A program made the position numbers and the translations under genes. A stretch of DNA of 64,000 bases from Bacteroidales bacterium. GTDB lineage: Bacteria; Bacteroidota; Bacteroidia; Bacteroidales; TTA-H9. Shown piece after piece: positions 52,301 through 58,620 of the stretch. Numbering within the stretch: position 1 is the first letter of the stretch; each line of letters begins with the position of its first letter. Below the pieces are notes generated by a model. It did not search any database. It worked only from the letters and a program-made list of their open reading frames with translations, and was not told the origin of the DNA. The stretch lies in NCBI GenBank assembly GCA_028689615.1, contig JAQVCV010000005.1:48415-112414 (forward strand), given 5' to 3'.

Positions 52301-53261
52301 TCTCGTAGCTGACGTCGGGCTGGCAGAGGAAGGTGGTGGCATACACCGTGGTTTCGGTGGGGCCATAAACATTAAACAGCTTTGTAAGGCTGCCATCTAT
52401 CAATTCATAAAACAGCGAAACCAACGGGACAGGCAGCACTTCTCCCCCCACCGAAACCCAACGAAGCGACCTCAACTTATGATGGTGGTTTCCAGCTTTC
52501 ACATAATCGAGAAAAGCCTGCAACATGCTGGGGACGAAGAACGCGAAACTCAGGCTGTAACGTTCAACGAGGTTGGCAAGCCGCGCCGGGTCTTTGGCGG
52601 CATTGGGAGGAGCCACGAAGAGGGTTGCACCGGGAATAAGCCACCCGAACAGTTCCCAAACAGAGCCATCGAAAGTGTAAGGTGATTTGAGCAACACCCG
52701 ATGGGAGTTGTTGATGGGATAACGATCCTGAATATAACACAGCAGATTAACAACAGAAGAATGAGCGATTTCTACACCCTTAGGCGTTCCGGTTGAACCA
52801 CTTGTAAAGAGGACGTAGGCCGTATCGGAGGCAGCAACGGCTGGCAGTTTGTCGATACCCCGACAGGCCTGAGGGTTTTGCGTGGACACAGGGATGAAGC
52901 CCAACGAGGCTACACGATCGACCAGGTCGGGGGTGCACACAACATGGGTAACGGCTGCATCACGATAGAGGTTGGTGATCCGCACATCGGGAAACATGGG
53001 ATCGGTGGGAACATAACAACCTCCAGATCGAAGAATGGCAAAAATACCCAACACCATATCAAACGACAGATCCAGGCAAATACCAACCCTGGAACCTGGT
53101 TCTACGCCAGATTGCATCATCTGACAGGCCAGCCTGTCGGCAGCATCAGAAAACTGCCTGAAGGAATACGAAAAATCAACTCCCTGTAAGGCAGTGTCAT
53201 CTGGTCGATTCTCCACCTGTTGTTTCAACAGGTGGTTGATCGTGATAAAAGGATCACTCAT
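46380..53261 (-). CDS. Dimodular nonribosomal peptide synthetase A-T-C-A-T-TE with C-terminal GNAT-like domain
   Basis: 2293 residues. Adenylation domain 1 (about 10-512; core A3 LFTSGSTGTPKG, YGPTETT at 299-305, YRTGD, invariant Lys504); carrier 1 (Ser562 in AAGGHS); condensation domain (about 615-1045; HHLVFDG, catalytic His754); adenylation domain 2 (about 1080-1565; LFTSGSTGKPKG, YGPTETT, KTGD, Lys1560); carrier 2 (Ser1617 in DAGGDS); type I thioesterase (about 1675-1935; elbow GFCMGG with Cys1748 in place of Ser, His1917); and a FemAB/GNAT-like domain (about 1975-2205). Both A domains keep the Asp (198 and 1269) that binds the amino group of alpha-amino acids, so a dipeptide product is predicted. 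No 4'-phosphopantetheinyl transferase, tailoring or transport gene is adjacent. The amino acids used and the product are unknown. Confidence 0.93.
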   Translation of the reverse strand: MSDPFITINHLLKQQVENRPDDTALQGVDFSYSFRQFSDAADRLACQMMQSGVEPGSRVGICLDLSFDMVLGIFAILRSGGCYVPTDPMFPDVRITNLYRDAAVTHVVCTPDLVDRVASLGFIPVSTQNPQACRGIDKLPAVAASDTAYVLFTSGSTGTPKGVEIAHSSVVNLLCYIQDRYPINNSHRVLLKSPYTFDGSVWELFGWLIPGATLFVAPPNAAKDPARLANLVERYSLSFAFFVPSMLQAFLDYVKAGNHHHKLRSLRWVSVGGEVLPVPLVSLFYELIDGSLTKLFNVYGPTETTVYATTFLCQPDVSYEKIPIGEAVTNDFIYILDDQLLPVDEGQEGEIFIGGAGVGKGYLNRPDLNAERFLPDPFAGHGLMYRTGDLGRQIGPDLYDFIGRRDFQVKLRGLRIEMGEVEHALLKIPGIRACAVVFSKDRKGSDCLVAYLVMNQPVSKELWELAPELLKQQIVDHLSREIPAYMIPSEMVVALDFPLSHHGKVDRKKLPAVAELSTTATVENTFQPTNDLSFRLYNIWREVLGRDAIGVSEDFFAAGGHSLKALQVITAVMRDFGVELPVGSFYEEMTLPAMEALVRQLMSQPLAVIDPALADPSITSWPLNAAMQELWFVNSIDQSGITRNILIEFLIDGNPDPERLRDAIRAVVDAEPMFRSVFPLQEAQPMQLILDEAVFDFDFVDLSPYNSHEADKRYATISGTIGQKRFDLEKLPLLAFQLVKLQQNQFRLLLCIHHLVFDGWSLEVFVRRLVKAYECSGCQAPEPPSAGFYAKWALVNFNHDVQKKELDYWKQKLHGIPELLTLPVKANADRRAVRSAGDRFWWRLSPQLTSEIHQAAATLGVTPFALLTTGFQLVLAAHASQRDVVVGTPFANRSHPLIADAIGLFTNMVSLRLQVGPADNLVSLIQQTNKTAGEAFSNASVIFSEVVKAVLPRIQRGINPVFQASVVMQNWPATMQKTDSFSICQREIGNFTHKLDLMLNIEELNGAFVCWIEFDTSLFDRSFIERLSIDLTSVYQSVISDPGRNANEWIHSVETPAKVLIDSVNQTAVLLPENTSVVQLIEQVGAVHPQRCAVEFDGMQLTYSELVEQVSKLAVGLVAFGVKPGDRVGVCLPRSIDLVVSLLAVMKAGGAYVPVDPHFPVDRIQLIVHEAAPSVVITTLPYSNQFGFSAEAVFLIDRESASQQPAAIRVPVVSSESAAYILFTSGSTGKPKGIVISHRSLINFLLSMQRQPGITEKDVVLALTTVSFDISGLELWLPLISGAKLVMAHADSASDPYKIATAINNSGVTLVQATPATWQMLADIGWEGHGGLKILCGGEALKTSLAGFLLPRCKELWNMYGPTETTIWSLIHKVSIADLTAGTSIPIGRPVANTVVYILNEFFQQVSPGYPGELYIGGEGLAKEYFQQPSLTHLSFVNLCFQKDRPLRLYKTGDQVRMSPDGDIFFLERTDNQIKIRGFRIEPGDIENVLQQVQSVDEAVVIAQNLSDGRKILVAFVKVSEDDWPGDEFLRLFVRERLPDYMVPALYSRVDQFPKTPNGKIDRKALALNVSDYHSELDYSEDELTDDEKQLIALWKDVLHRDRLSVDENFFDAGGDSLVAVRLIVKVEKEFGKRLPLASLFQSGTVRSMARLLENPDHAKGNWRSLVAIRPGGSRKPLFLVHAAGLNLLLYNTVVNKLHPDQPVYGLQARGLDGSEEPLYTLPEIATHYINEIESVDPDGPYALAGFCMGGTIAWEMACQLTSKGKEVAFIGLFETIAYRVPEIKPNRLVEKISQLQLVSNQIIWNIIKLSKTPISQQKLFLKGKLNRIKRRLHGTPEIAMQEAKTEVVDGILHVVNSKVRYANEIALASYILKPNNLKVHLFKASEQTFFIEEPVNYGWSSVALGGVELVLVDGTHNLIFAPPHDELFASKLQRCLDLGFSSIQREPDGFTAECFVDPSGLYPLRVLIPEKPTMLSRWWLRRLFPEGVAAILSTESTGVSSYHLALCSPFNQRLGQITQSASFRWFVPQWVELGLPLSGVNFEEKYAPFRKTRNAIRQAGYAVQWYGNDDEKLGLFYERMYVPYISSRQKEDAILSGIDEFRQILADGGSLLLVGAGIVPVAGAIIDRQHTPLVHSIGVDPVAGTPFLKLEVIRTLFYYAALQMQKEGYALLNLGGCRPFVSDSSLWFKKSLGAHIIPPLVFSGQGLYLAAKQINTEFANWWHNNALVALDGKQQPVVVGYMDSCWGSDPKDWYDYASKLLLPGINRVHLYTLEASYPDVSESWLSVHQLLN

Positions 53262-53443
53262 TTAAAAGTGGTTTGGTTCAATCAGAAGCAAATATAAAAC
53301 ATTCTTGGTATGTATGTAAAAACACAAAGAAAATTCGGGAAGGAGACAATCCTTTTAATTCAAATTACTCAGAACATCACAGAATAGTTCATTTTTGAAT
53401 ACCTTTCTCCTATAAATCGTTGTTAAACAAAACTGAACTTTTG

Positions 53444-53464
53444 GATAATCCGCTGGCTCGATTT
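53444..53464 (+). repeat. Direct repeat, left copy
   Basis: 21 bp beginning GATAATCCGCTGG and ending CTCGATTT, identical to 53952-53972. About 30 bp to the left are also similar (TTGTTA, AACA, CTGAACT in the same order), giving an imperfect repeat of roughly 50 bp. Confidence 0.85.
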
Positions 53465-53951
53465 CTCTGTCTTCGACATTGAGCACCCGCGCTTCGCGCT
53501 GGTGTTTTTTTACCGCTAAGAACGCAAAGATAGCTTCACGCTAAGAACGCGAAGATGCCGGACGCTGATTTTTAATCCCGAATCGGCTATAACCATGGTC
53601 GTTACTATTATTAAAGCCTCTCGGGACGATCTTCGTCCCGAGAGCGAAGCGACTATAGTCCCGAGAGCGAAGCGATTCGGGATTCGGGATAACCGCTTCT
53701 AGGTTAAAAGCTTCGCATTTTAACCAACAAGCGGTAAAGACCGCTAAGGCACTTCGTGCTGACTTGACGTGCAATACCCTTCTACATCTGCGTCCGATAG
53801 ATGACGTAGGCATCTCAGCGGTCTTAACCATACCCGTCGAAAAATCTTGGCGCTCTTAGCGTCTTATCATAGCGTTTTTAGCGGTAAAAGAATACCCGTC
53901 CGGCAAATACATCTTACTGTTAATCCTTGTTATAACAGACCTGAACTAACC

Positions 53952-53972
53952 GATAATCCGCTGGCTCGATTT
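53952..53972 (+). repeat. Direct repeat, right copy
   Basis: Exact copy of 53444-53464 placed 508 bp away in the same orientation, with related left flank (TTGTTATAACAGACCTGAACT). The pair brackets the hairpin-rich block. Confidence 0.85.
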
Positions 53973-54003
53973 TTATTCGTCTGTGTGTAAAGGCGATTTC
54001 ATG

Positions 54004-54011
54004 TATATTTG
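54004..54011 (+). promoter_or_regulatory. -7 box of the 137-aa protein gene
   Basis: TATATTTG, exact TAnnTTTG box, 58 nt before the ATG at 54069. Confidence 0.45.
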
Positions 54012-54068
54012 TAGGGGGATACTGTATTGAAATTTTCAAAGCAATGTCAACACGTCAAATAGCTAGAA

Positions 54069-54482
54069 ATGAGATACATCAGATACAAAATTGATCCTGA
54101 AAGGAACCTTCTGATTGAGGTATTGAAGGGGACAATCGATCTGGGCAACCTGATAGAAGTAACCTCGAGGGTAACTTCGGATGCTGATTTTGTAAGCGTC
54201 AGAAAGATAATTTCCAACATTACAGAAGCCCAAATCAACCTCTCGCCGCCTGAAATGACGCAGTTTACAAACATGATGGTTTCACTTTCGGCCTGTTATC
54301 AGCCCCGATGGGCTCTATTGAGCGAAACACCCCGAAACACTGCCTTGTCGTTGCTGCTCCAAGAAACGCCACCTTACAACCAATTAATTGGCGTTTTCAG
54401 CACCCTTGAAGCATGCTCCAATTTTTTGAATGTGGAGCTGTTTGACGACGATTTTTCTGAAGATGGATTTATTTGCTTGTAA
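54069..54482 (+). CDS. Small hypothetical protein
   Basis: 137 residues, acidic, no signal peptide. The pattern of an N-terminal strand pair (YKIDPERNLLIEVLKGTIDLGNL), a central helix and ALLSETPRNTALSLLLQ resembles stand-alone STAS-like/SpoIIAA-fold proteins found in Bacteroidota, but no motif settles it. It has its own promoter. Function unknown. Confidence 0.65.
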   Translation: MRYIRYKIDPERNLLIEVLKGTIDLGNLIEVTSRVTSDADFVSVRKIISNITEAQINLSPPEMTQFTNMMVSLSACYQPRWALLSETPRNTALSLLLQETPPYNQLIGVFSTLEACSNFLNVELFDDDFSEDGFICL

Positions 54483-54509
54483 AACCTGACATTTATCACA
54501 ACATTAAAA

Positions 54510-54659
54510 ATGATTAATATCAAGAAATTACACCATTACACCTGCCAAATTGCTCCTCATGATCAACAATCGGTAGTGAGGTATCGAAAAGACTCTGTAG
54601 CGCTTGTTCGGATGTTTCCGGAAAACCCCAGGAGATGCGTTTATACCCTGTTTTCTTAA
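54510..54659 (+). CDS. Possible 49-aa protein
   Basis: An ATG-to-TAA frame of 49 codons starting MINIKKLHHYTCQ and ending RRCVYTLFS, 27 nt after the preceding gene and 36 nt before the next. No homologue is recognised and no promoter is seen, so it may be a chance frame. Confidence 0.25.
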   Translation: MINIKKLHHYTCQIAPHDQQSVVRYRKDSVALVRMFPENPRRCVYTLFS

Positions 54660-54695
54660 CCTGCAATTTCGATAAAAGCAGTAAAAACTTATCAA

Positions 54696-55493
54696 ATGAA
54701 GATATTAGCCATCAACGGAAGCCACAGAGGCGAAAAAGGTTATACCCAGTTTTTGATCAACAAACTTTTTGCAGGAGCGGCTCGTGCCCATGCAGAATGC
54801 GAAACTGTGGTTTTGAAAAGCCACAAAATCAACCCGTGCATTGCCTGCCGTGCCTGCCACAAACCCGATCATTACCTCAAATGTGTGTTTGATGAAAAAG
54901 ACGATGTTGCCCTGATTTTCGACAAGATGCGGCAGGCAGATGTACTTGTGTTTGCCACACCGGTTTACATCTTCCACATGACCGGCCTGATGAAGGTGTT
55001 CCTGGATCGGATCACCTCTACGGCCGATTCCTCGGTGATGACTACCTCCGATACCGGGCTTTTCTTTCACCACATCGACAAAGAGCTGATCTCGAAACCT
55101 TTTCTGCTTCTCACCACTCAGGACAACATCGAAGACGAAACCTCCAAAAATATTGAAGCCTATTTCCGAACCTTCTCCTCGTTTCTCGATGCCCCGATGG
55201 CGGGTGTCATTCGCCGAAAGTCGGGGGTGCTGGTCGGGCATGGCCACGACGCCCAAAAAGAACTAAAATACCCTGTTGTTCAACAGATTTACCGATCCAT
55301 CGAACAAGCCGGGTTTGAACTGGCCACGCACCGCAGGCTCTCGAAAAAAACAGAATCGAAATGCAACCTCCCCGTTGTTTCGATCCCGTTTCCGGTTTCG
55401 ATGTTGCTGAAATTTAAAACATTCAGGCACAACAAACCCTTCATGGCCAAAATTCTGGCCAAAGTAAAAGAAAACGCCCAAAACCAACACTAA
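54696..55493 (+). CDS. Flavodoxin-like NAD(P)H-dependent FMN oxidoreductase
   Basis: 265 residues. N-terminal flavodoxin-fold signature KILAINGSHRGEKGYTQFLIN (FMN phosphate loop), ACRACHKPDHYLKC (about 50-63, the CxxCxxC-like cluster seen in this family), ATPVYIFHMTGLMKVFLDR (FMN isoalloxazine loop). The C-terminal 80 residues are a basic extension ending KFKTFRHNKPFMAKIL. Cytoplasmic redox enzyme; substrate unknown. It precedes the secreted protein at 55509 by 15 nt. Confidence 0.85.
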   Translation: MKILAINGSHRGEKGYTQFLINKLFAGAARAHAECETVVLKSHKINPCIACRACHKPDHYLKCVFDEKDDVALIFDKMRQADVLVFATPVYIFHMTGLMKVFLDRITSTADSSVMTTSDTGLFFHHIDKELISKPFLLLTTQDNIEDETSKNIEAYFRTFSSFLDAPMAGVIRRKSGVLVGHGHDAQKELKYPVVQQIYRSIEQAGFELATHRRLSKKTESKCNLPVVSIPFPVSMLLKFKTFRHNKPFMAKILAKVKENAQNQH

Positions 55494-55508
55494 CCACTCG
55501 ACTCAACC

Positions 55509-56981
55509 ATGAAAAAACTATCCGCTTTGCTCGTGTTCTCAATTCTCGTACTATCGTTGCCGGCTCAAAACTACAGGCCCTTCGACAGAGCCATGACCAA
55601 AGTGTTCGGGGAAACCTCCGGATTGGGCAATCTTTATTGCCTGGCGGCCGATTCGGCAGTTGCCTCAGGCACCGATTCAGTTTACTATTTTTACACCCAC
55701 CTCAACGATACTCTGATTGAATCGGATACATGCAGCTTCTGGGGGGGCAACCAATGCTTCGTTCAGGATCGTCCGATATGGTCGGGATTAAAAGCTGTTG
55801 GTCGTCAGGATGGGAGCTGCCTCTTTTTCAATGTATCGGGCGATACTTTGAATTTTCGCTTCGATATGCAGCCCGGCGATACCTCGCTGATTGCCCAAAC
55901 CCTCAACGAAAGGTTTTGGCTCACCTGCACCGGCTACTCCCAATCCACCATCCTGAGCTTCGCCGATTCGGTGAAAAAGTTCAGGGTGCTCCACACCGAC
56001 CTCTTCGGCCAGGTCATTGCTTCGGCCATCCATCAGCAACCTGTCACCATCGCGAAAACCCTGGGGCTTACCGATTTCATCAGGATTGATTCCTTTCCAC
56101 AGTTGCTCAAACCACTCAGGCTGGAGGGGCAACCCCGCCAATCGTTGGGAGTTTATGAAATCACCGAAGGGATGATCTACGACCATCTGCCCGGCGACAT
56201 CATCCAGACCCGCTACCACCATTTCGCCAACCCCGGTCCCCCGTGGGACAATTATGTACGCTACACCAAACACACGTTCCTGAGCCGTCAGGAACAACCC
56301 GGGCTGCTGAGCTACGAGGTGGCCTCTGAAACCTTCTACGTAGATTCTGTCGGAGTGCAACACGACACCATCACCCTCAACTACTTTCCCGACCGGGTAG
56401 TCATCGCGGCACCCTTCGACCTCCACAGCAAAGAGTCGTTGGTGTATAACTCCGTCTATTACGACGAATATGACCTGTTCACCGGGCTGACTTACCATAC
56501 TGAACCCGGGTACCTCATGTATTGTGTCCCCGATAATTGCTGGGGACCTACCGACACCTTCGGGCCACCGCCCTCAGAAGGAATCACCTATGTTTGCGGG
56601 TTTGGAGTATGGGAACAACATTATTGGGATTGGCAGCCCGGAGTTTCCTCAATGGGCTTCGAGGAGCAAGTGGTCTATTTCAAGAGAGGGGGCCTCGCCT
56701 ACGGCAATCAATTCTTTGTAGGGATAGCCAGCGAAGAAGCCCGTGAAGAACGCCTGACAATTGCACCCAACCCGGCCACTGACGAAGTGGTGGTTTCGAT
56801 GACGCATCAGGTTGACAACGGGCAATTGGTAGTTTTGGATCTTAACGGCAGGGTTTTAATCAAACAGGTCACCAATGGATCATGGACTACGGTGAATGTT
56901 TCGGGGTTGGCCGCAGGGACTTATCTGTTAAAAGTATTCAGCACCGATCGCATCCAGACGGCTGTAATGATAAAAAAGTAA
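55509..56981 (+). CDS. Secreted T9SS-substrate protein of unknown function
   Basis: 490 residues. Signal peptide (1-19, LSLPAQ) and a C-terminal T9SS type A sorting domain (about 415-490: LTIAPNPATDEVVVSM, GQLVVLDLNGRVLIKQV, GLAAGTYLLKVFS). The region between has no recognised domain; it is rich in Asp/Phe/Tyr with beta-type spacing. Exported to the cell surface or medium. Ends at a bidirectional terminator shared with tmRNA. Confidence 0.8.
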   Translation: MKKLSALLVFSILVLSLPAQNYRPFDRAMTKVFGETSGLGNLYCLAADSAVASGTDSVYYFYTHLNDTLIESDTCSFWGGNQCFVQDRPIWSGLKAVGRQDGSCLFFNVSGDTLNFRFDMQPGDTSLIAQTLNERFWLTCTGYSQSTILSFADSVKKFRVLHTDLFGQVIASAIHQQPVTIAKTLGLTDFIRIDSFPQLLKPLRLEGQPRQSLGVYEITEGMIYDHLPGDIIQTRYHHFANPGPPWDNYVRYTKHTFLSRQEQPGLLSYEVASETFYVDSVGVQHDTITLNYFPDRVVIAAPFDLHSKESLVYNSVYYDEYDLFTGLTYHTEPGYLMYCVPDNCWGPTDTFGPPPSEGITYVCGFGVWEQHYWDWQPGVSSMGFEEQVVYFKRGGLAYGNQFFVGIASEEAREERLTIAPNPATDEVVVSMTHQVDNGQLVVLDLNGRVLIKQVTNGSWTTVNVSGLAAGTYLLKVFSTDRIQTAVMIKK

Positions 56982-56996
56982 GATGGCTTAAAGCAC

Positions 56997-57028
56997 AAAA
57001 AAGTCCCTGCAAAACCAGGGACTTTTTT
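56997..57028. terminator. Bidirectional terminator between the T9SS substrate and tmRNA
   Basis: Stem AAAAAAGTCCCTG / CAGGGACTTTTTT with loop CAAAAC, giving a T run on both strands. It starts two bases beyond the tmRNA 3' end. Confidence 0.85.
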
Positions 57029-57029
57029 G

Positions 57030-57397
57030 TGGAGCTGGCGGGAGTCGAACCCGCGTCCAAACAGGCAATCAACCTGCTTTCTACATGTTTATCCGCTGAT
57101 TGGTTGTCGGGCAACGGCTGGTCAGTGTCCAACCCACCGGTACCTTATCCTCTGTTTTCTCGCCGGTGCTTAGAGAAATCACACCAGCCAGCCCCTCATT
57201 TGCGATGCTCCGGTCGGGACGCCGAAAGGCAGGGCTTCCCGGGGAACAGCATGCGGCCTAATCGTCCTGATTAAGCAGCCATTGCGTAGTTAGAAGTGTT
57301 GCCAGTTAAGGCTTTGAGAATTGGTTTGACGGGCCAGATTCACAACGCCCGACATGCTTACAGACCAACCGTCCTGCTGTCAAAACCAGTCAGCCCC
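57030..57397 (-). ncRNA. ssrA: tmRNA
   Basis: About 368 nt. The 5' end GGGGCTGACTGG pairs with the 3' end CAGCTCC to form the tRNA-like acceptor; the T-arm reads GGGTTCGACTCCC. CCA is not encoded. The tag reading frame near 57270-57300 gives (A)GNTSNYAMAA followed by TAA, a typical proteolysis tag ending in hydrophobic residues. tmRNA rescues stalled ribosomes with SmpB. Confidence 0.95.
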
Positions 57398-57427
57398 CGA
57401 TGGAGGAGATTCTCGCGAATCCGGCTG

Positions 57428-57435
57428 CAAAGATA
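57428..57435 (-). promoter_or_regulatory. -7 box of the tmRNA gene
   Basis: TATCTTTG on the minus strand, 31 nt before the mature 5' end, which fits a precursor trimmed by RNase P. Confidence 0.55.
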
Positions 57436-57556
57436 CAACTTTTTCGATGGAGAATACTTTGGCCTGTTATTTGTAATCTGCGAACCCATTTTATGAACCA
57501 TACCCCATCGGGTGTTGTTTAAGTTTCCCAATTAATAACCATTTATTTTTTACTTT

Positions 57557-58480
57557 ATGAAAAAGTTCGGAAAACTGCTCATGCTTGCCCTCATGGCTGC
57601 CACACTTGTATTCACCGGCTGTAACAAAGACGACGATGAAGATCCGTCGGTTGTGAATTATCCTACCATCAACTTCATGACCAATGCAGGGTATGTAAGT
57701 GGTGACATCACACTTGAACCCGGTTTTGAGTTCCTGACAGGCATCAACGCCTCGATGAATGCCACCAGTGAAGAAAAGCTGGTTAAGCTCAAAATTCAAC
57801 GGGTGTTCAACAACAATCCTGTTACCGTGCTCGACAGCACCATCAACGTTGAAGTGCTGGCTTACGACAACTTTTTCACCACCCAGGCAGTTGCAGGTGT
57901 TGAAAAATGGGTGTTTACCGTAACCGATAAAGCTGGTGTATCGAAAGAGATCTCTTACAACATCACCACCACCATCCCCGTTGTGCATGGAGAAATTTAC
58001 ACCTACACTGCCATCCTGATGGGTGGACAGGAAAACACCACACTGGGCAGTTTCTGGTCGTCGGTTGACAACCAGGTGCTGAAACAGGCTGATGCTGTAT
58101 TGGTTCAGAACAAGGTTGATTTCGTCTATTTCTATGGCACCACCAACCTGGCTACCATAGCTTCCACAGCCGACGATCAGGCCAATGAAGCATGGAGCAA
58201 CACCTTCTCCACCAACTGGACCACCCGCAACGCCACCAAGTTTAAGAAACTTAGCGGCATTGACTGGGCTTTGGTTGTTGACGACGAACTCATCGTTAAC
58301 GAAGCCACCAACCTCACCCTCACCCGTGCCAACGAGCTCACAGTCGGGCAGATTGTAGCCTTTGAAACGGCTGCCACCTCGGCCAACGCCGGCAAGAAAG
58401 GTTTCTTTAAGGTAATGGAAATCACCGGAACCTCGGGTCTCGACCGCACCATCACCATCGAAGTGAAAATTCAGAAATAG
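57557..58480 (+). CDS. Surface lipoprotein of unknown function
   Basis: 307 residues. Lipoprotein signal peptide with lipobox VFTGC (Cys near residue 22) followed by NKDDDEDPS, an acidic stretch like the lipoprotein export signal that sends Bacteroidota lipoproteins to the outer face of the outer membrane. The rest is beta-rich with no named domain (repeated TNLATIAST, TNLTLTRANEL segments). Single gene with a strong terminator. Confidence 0.8.
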   Translation: MKKFGKLLMLALMAATLVFTGCNKDDDEDPSVVNYPTINFMTNAGYVSGDITLEPGFEFLTGINASMNATSEEKLVKLKIQRVFNNNPVTVLDSTINVEVLAYDNFFTTQAVAGVEKWVFTVTDKAGVSKEISYNITTTIPVVHGEIYTYTAILMGGQENTTLGSFWSSVDNQVLKQADAVLVQNKVDFVYFYGTTNLATIASTADDQANEAWSNTFSTNWTTRNATKFKKLSGIDWALVVDDELIVNEATNLTLTRANELTVGQIVAFETAATSANAGKKGFFKVMEITGTSGLDRTITIEVKIQK

Positions 58481-58505
58481 TTCAACGGTTCCATTTTGAA
58501 CCACC

Positions 58506-58540
58506 AGCCCCGCCGACTACCGTCGGCGGGGCTTTTTTTT
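58506..58540 (+). terminator. Terminator of the lipoprotein gene
   Basis: Perfect 12-bp GC-rich stem AGCCCCGCCGAC / GTCGGCGGGGCT with loop TACC and a T8 run. Confidence 0.92.
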
Positions 58541-58620
58541 AAACCTGCTGAACAATTCATCGATTAGAAGTATTTAAATAGTCACATACTTCCAATTTAA
58601 ACGAAAATCGTTGACTTGAT

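Larger units (their letters stand above)
53262..54003. other. Gene-free repeat-rich stretch upstream of the NRPS
   Basis: No coding region is supported. It holds short tandem repeats and hairpins: CGCTAAGAACGC at 53514-53525 and 53539-53550; an 18-mer starting GTCCCGAGAGCG at 53635-53652 and 53658-53675; GGTTAAAA / TTTTAACC at 53702-53725; and GCGGT-AAAG-ACCGC at 53731-53744. The block is flanked by a longer direct repeat (see next entries). Confidence 0.7.

Noticed and set aside
51993..52685. Plus-strand frame of 230 codons inside the NRPS
   Set aside because: Antisense to adenylation domain 1, whose core motifs are intact; no own homology seen.
56882..57274. Open frame of 130 codons, plus strand
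   Set aside because: It starts inside the T9SS-substrate gene, crosses a terminator and runs antisense through tmRNA.
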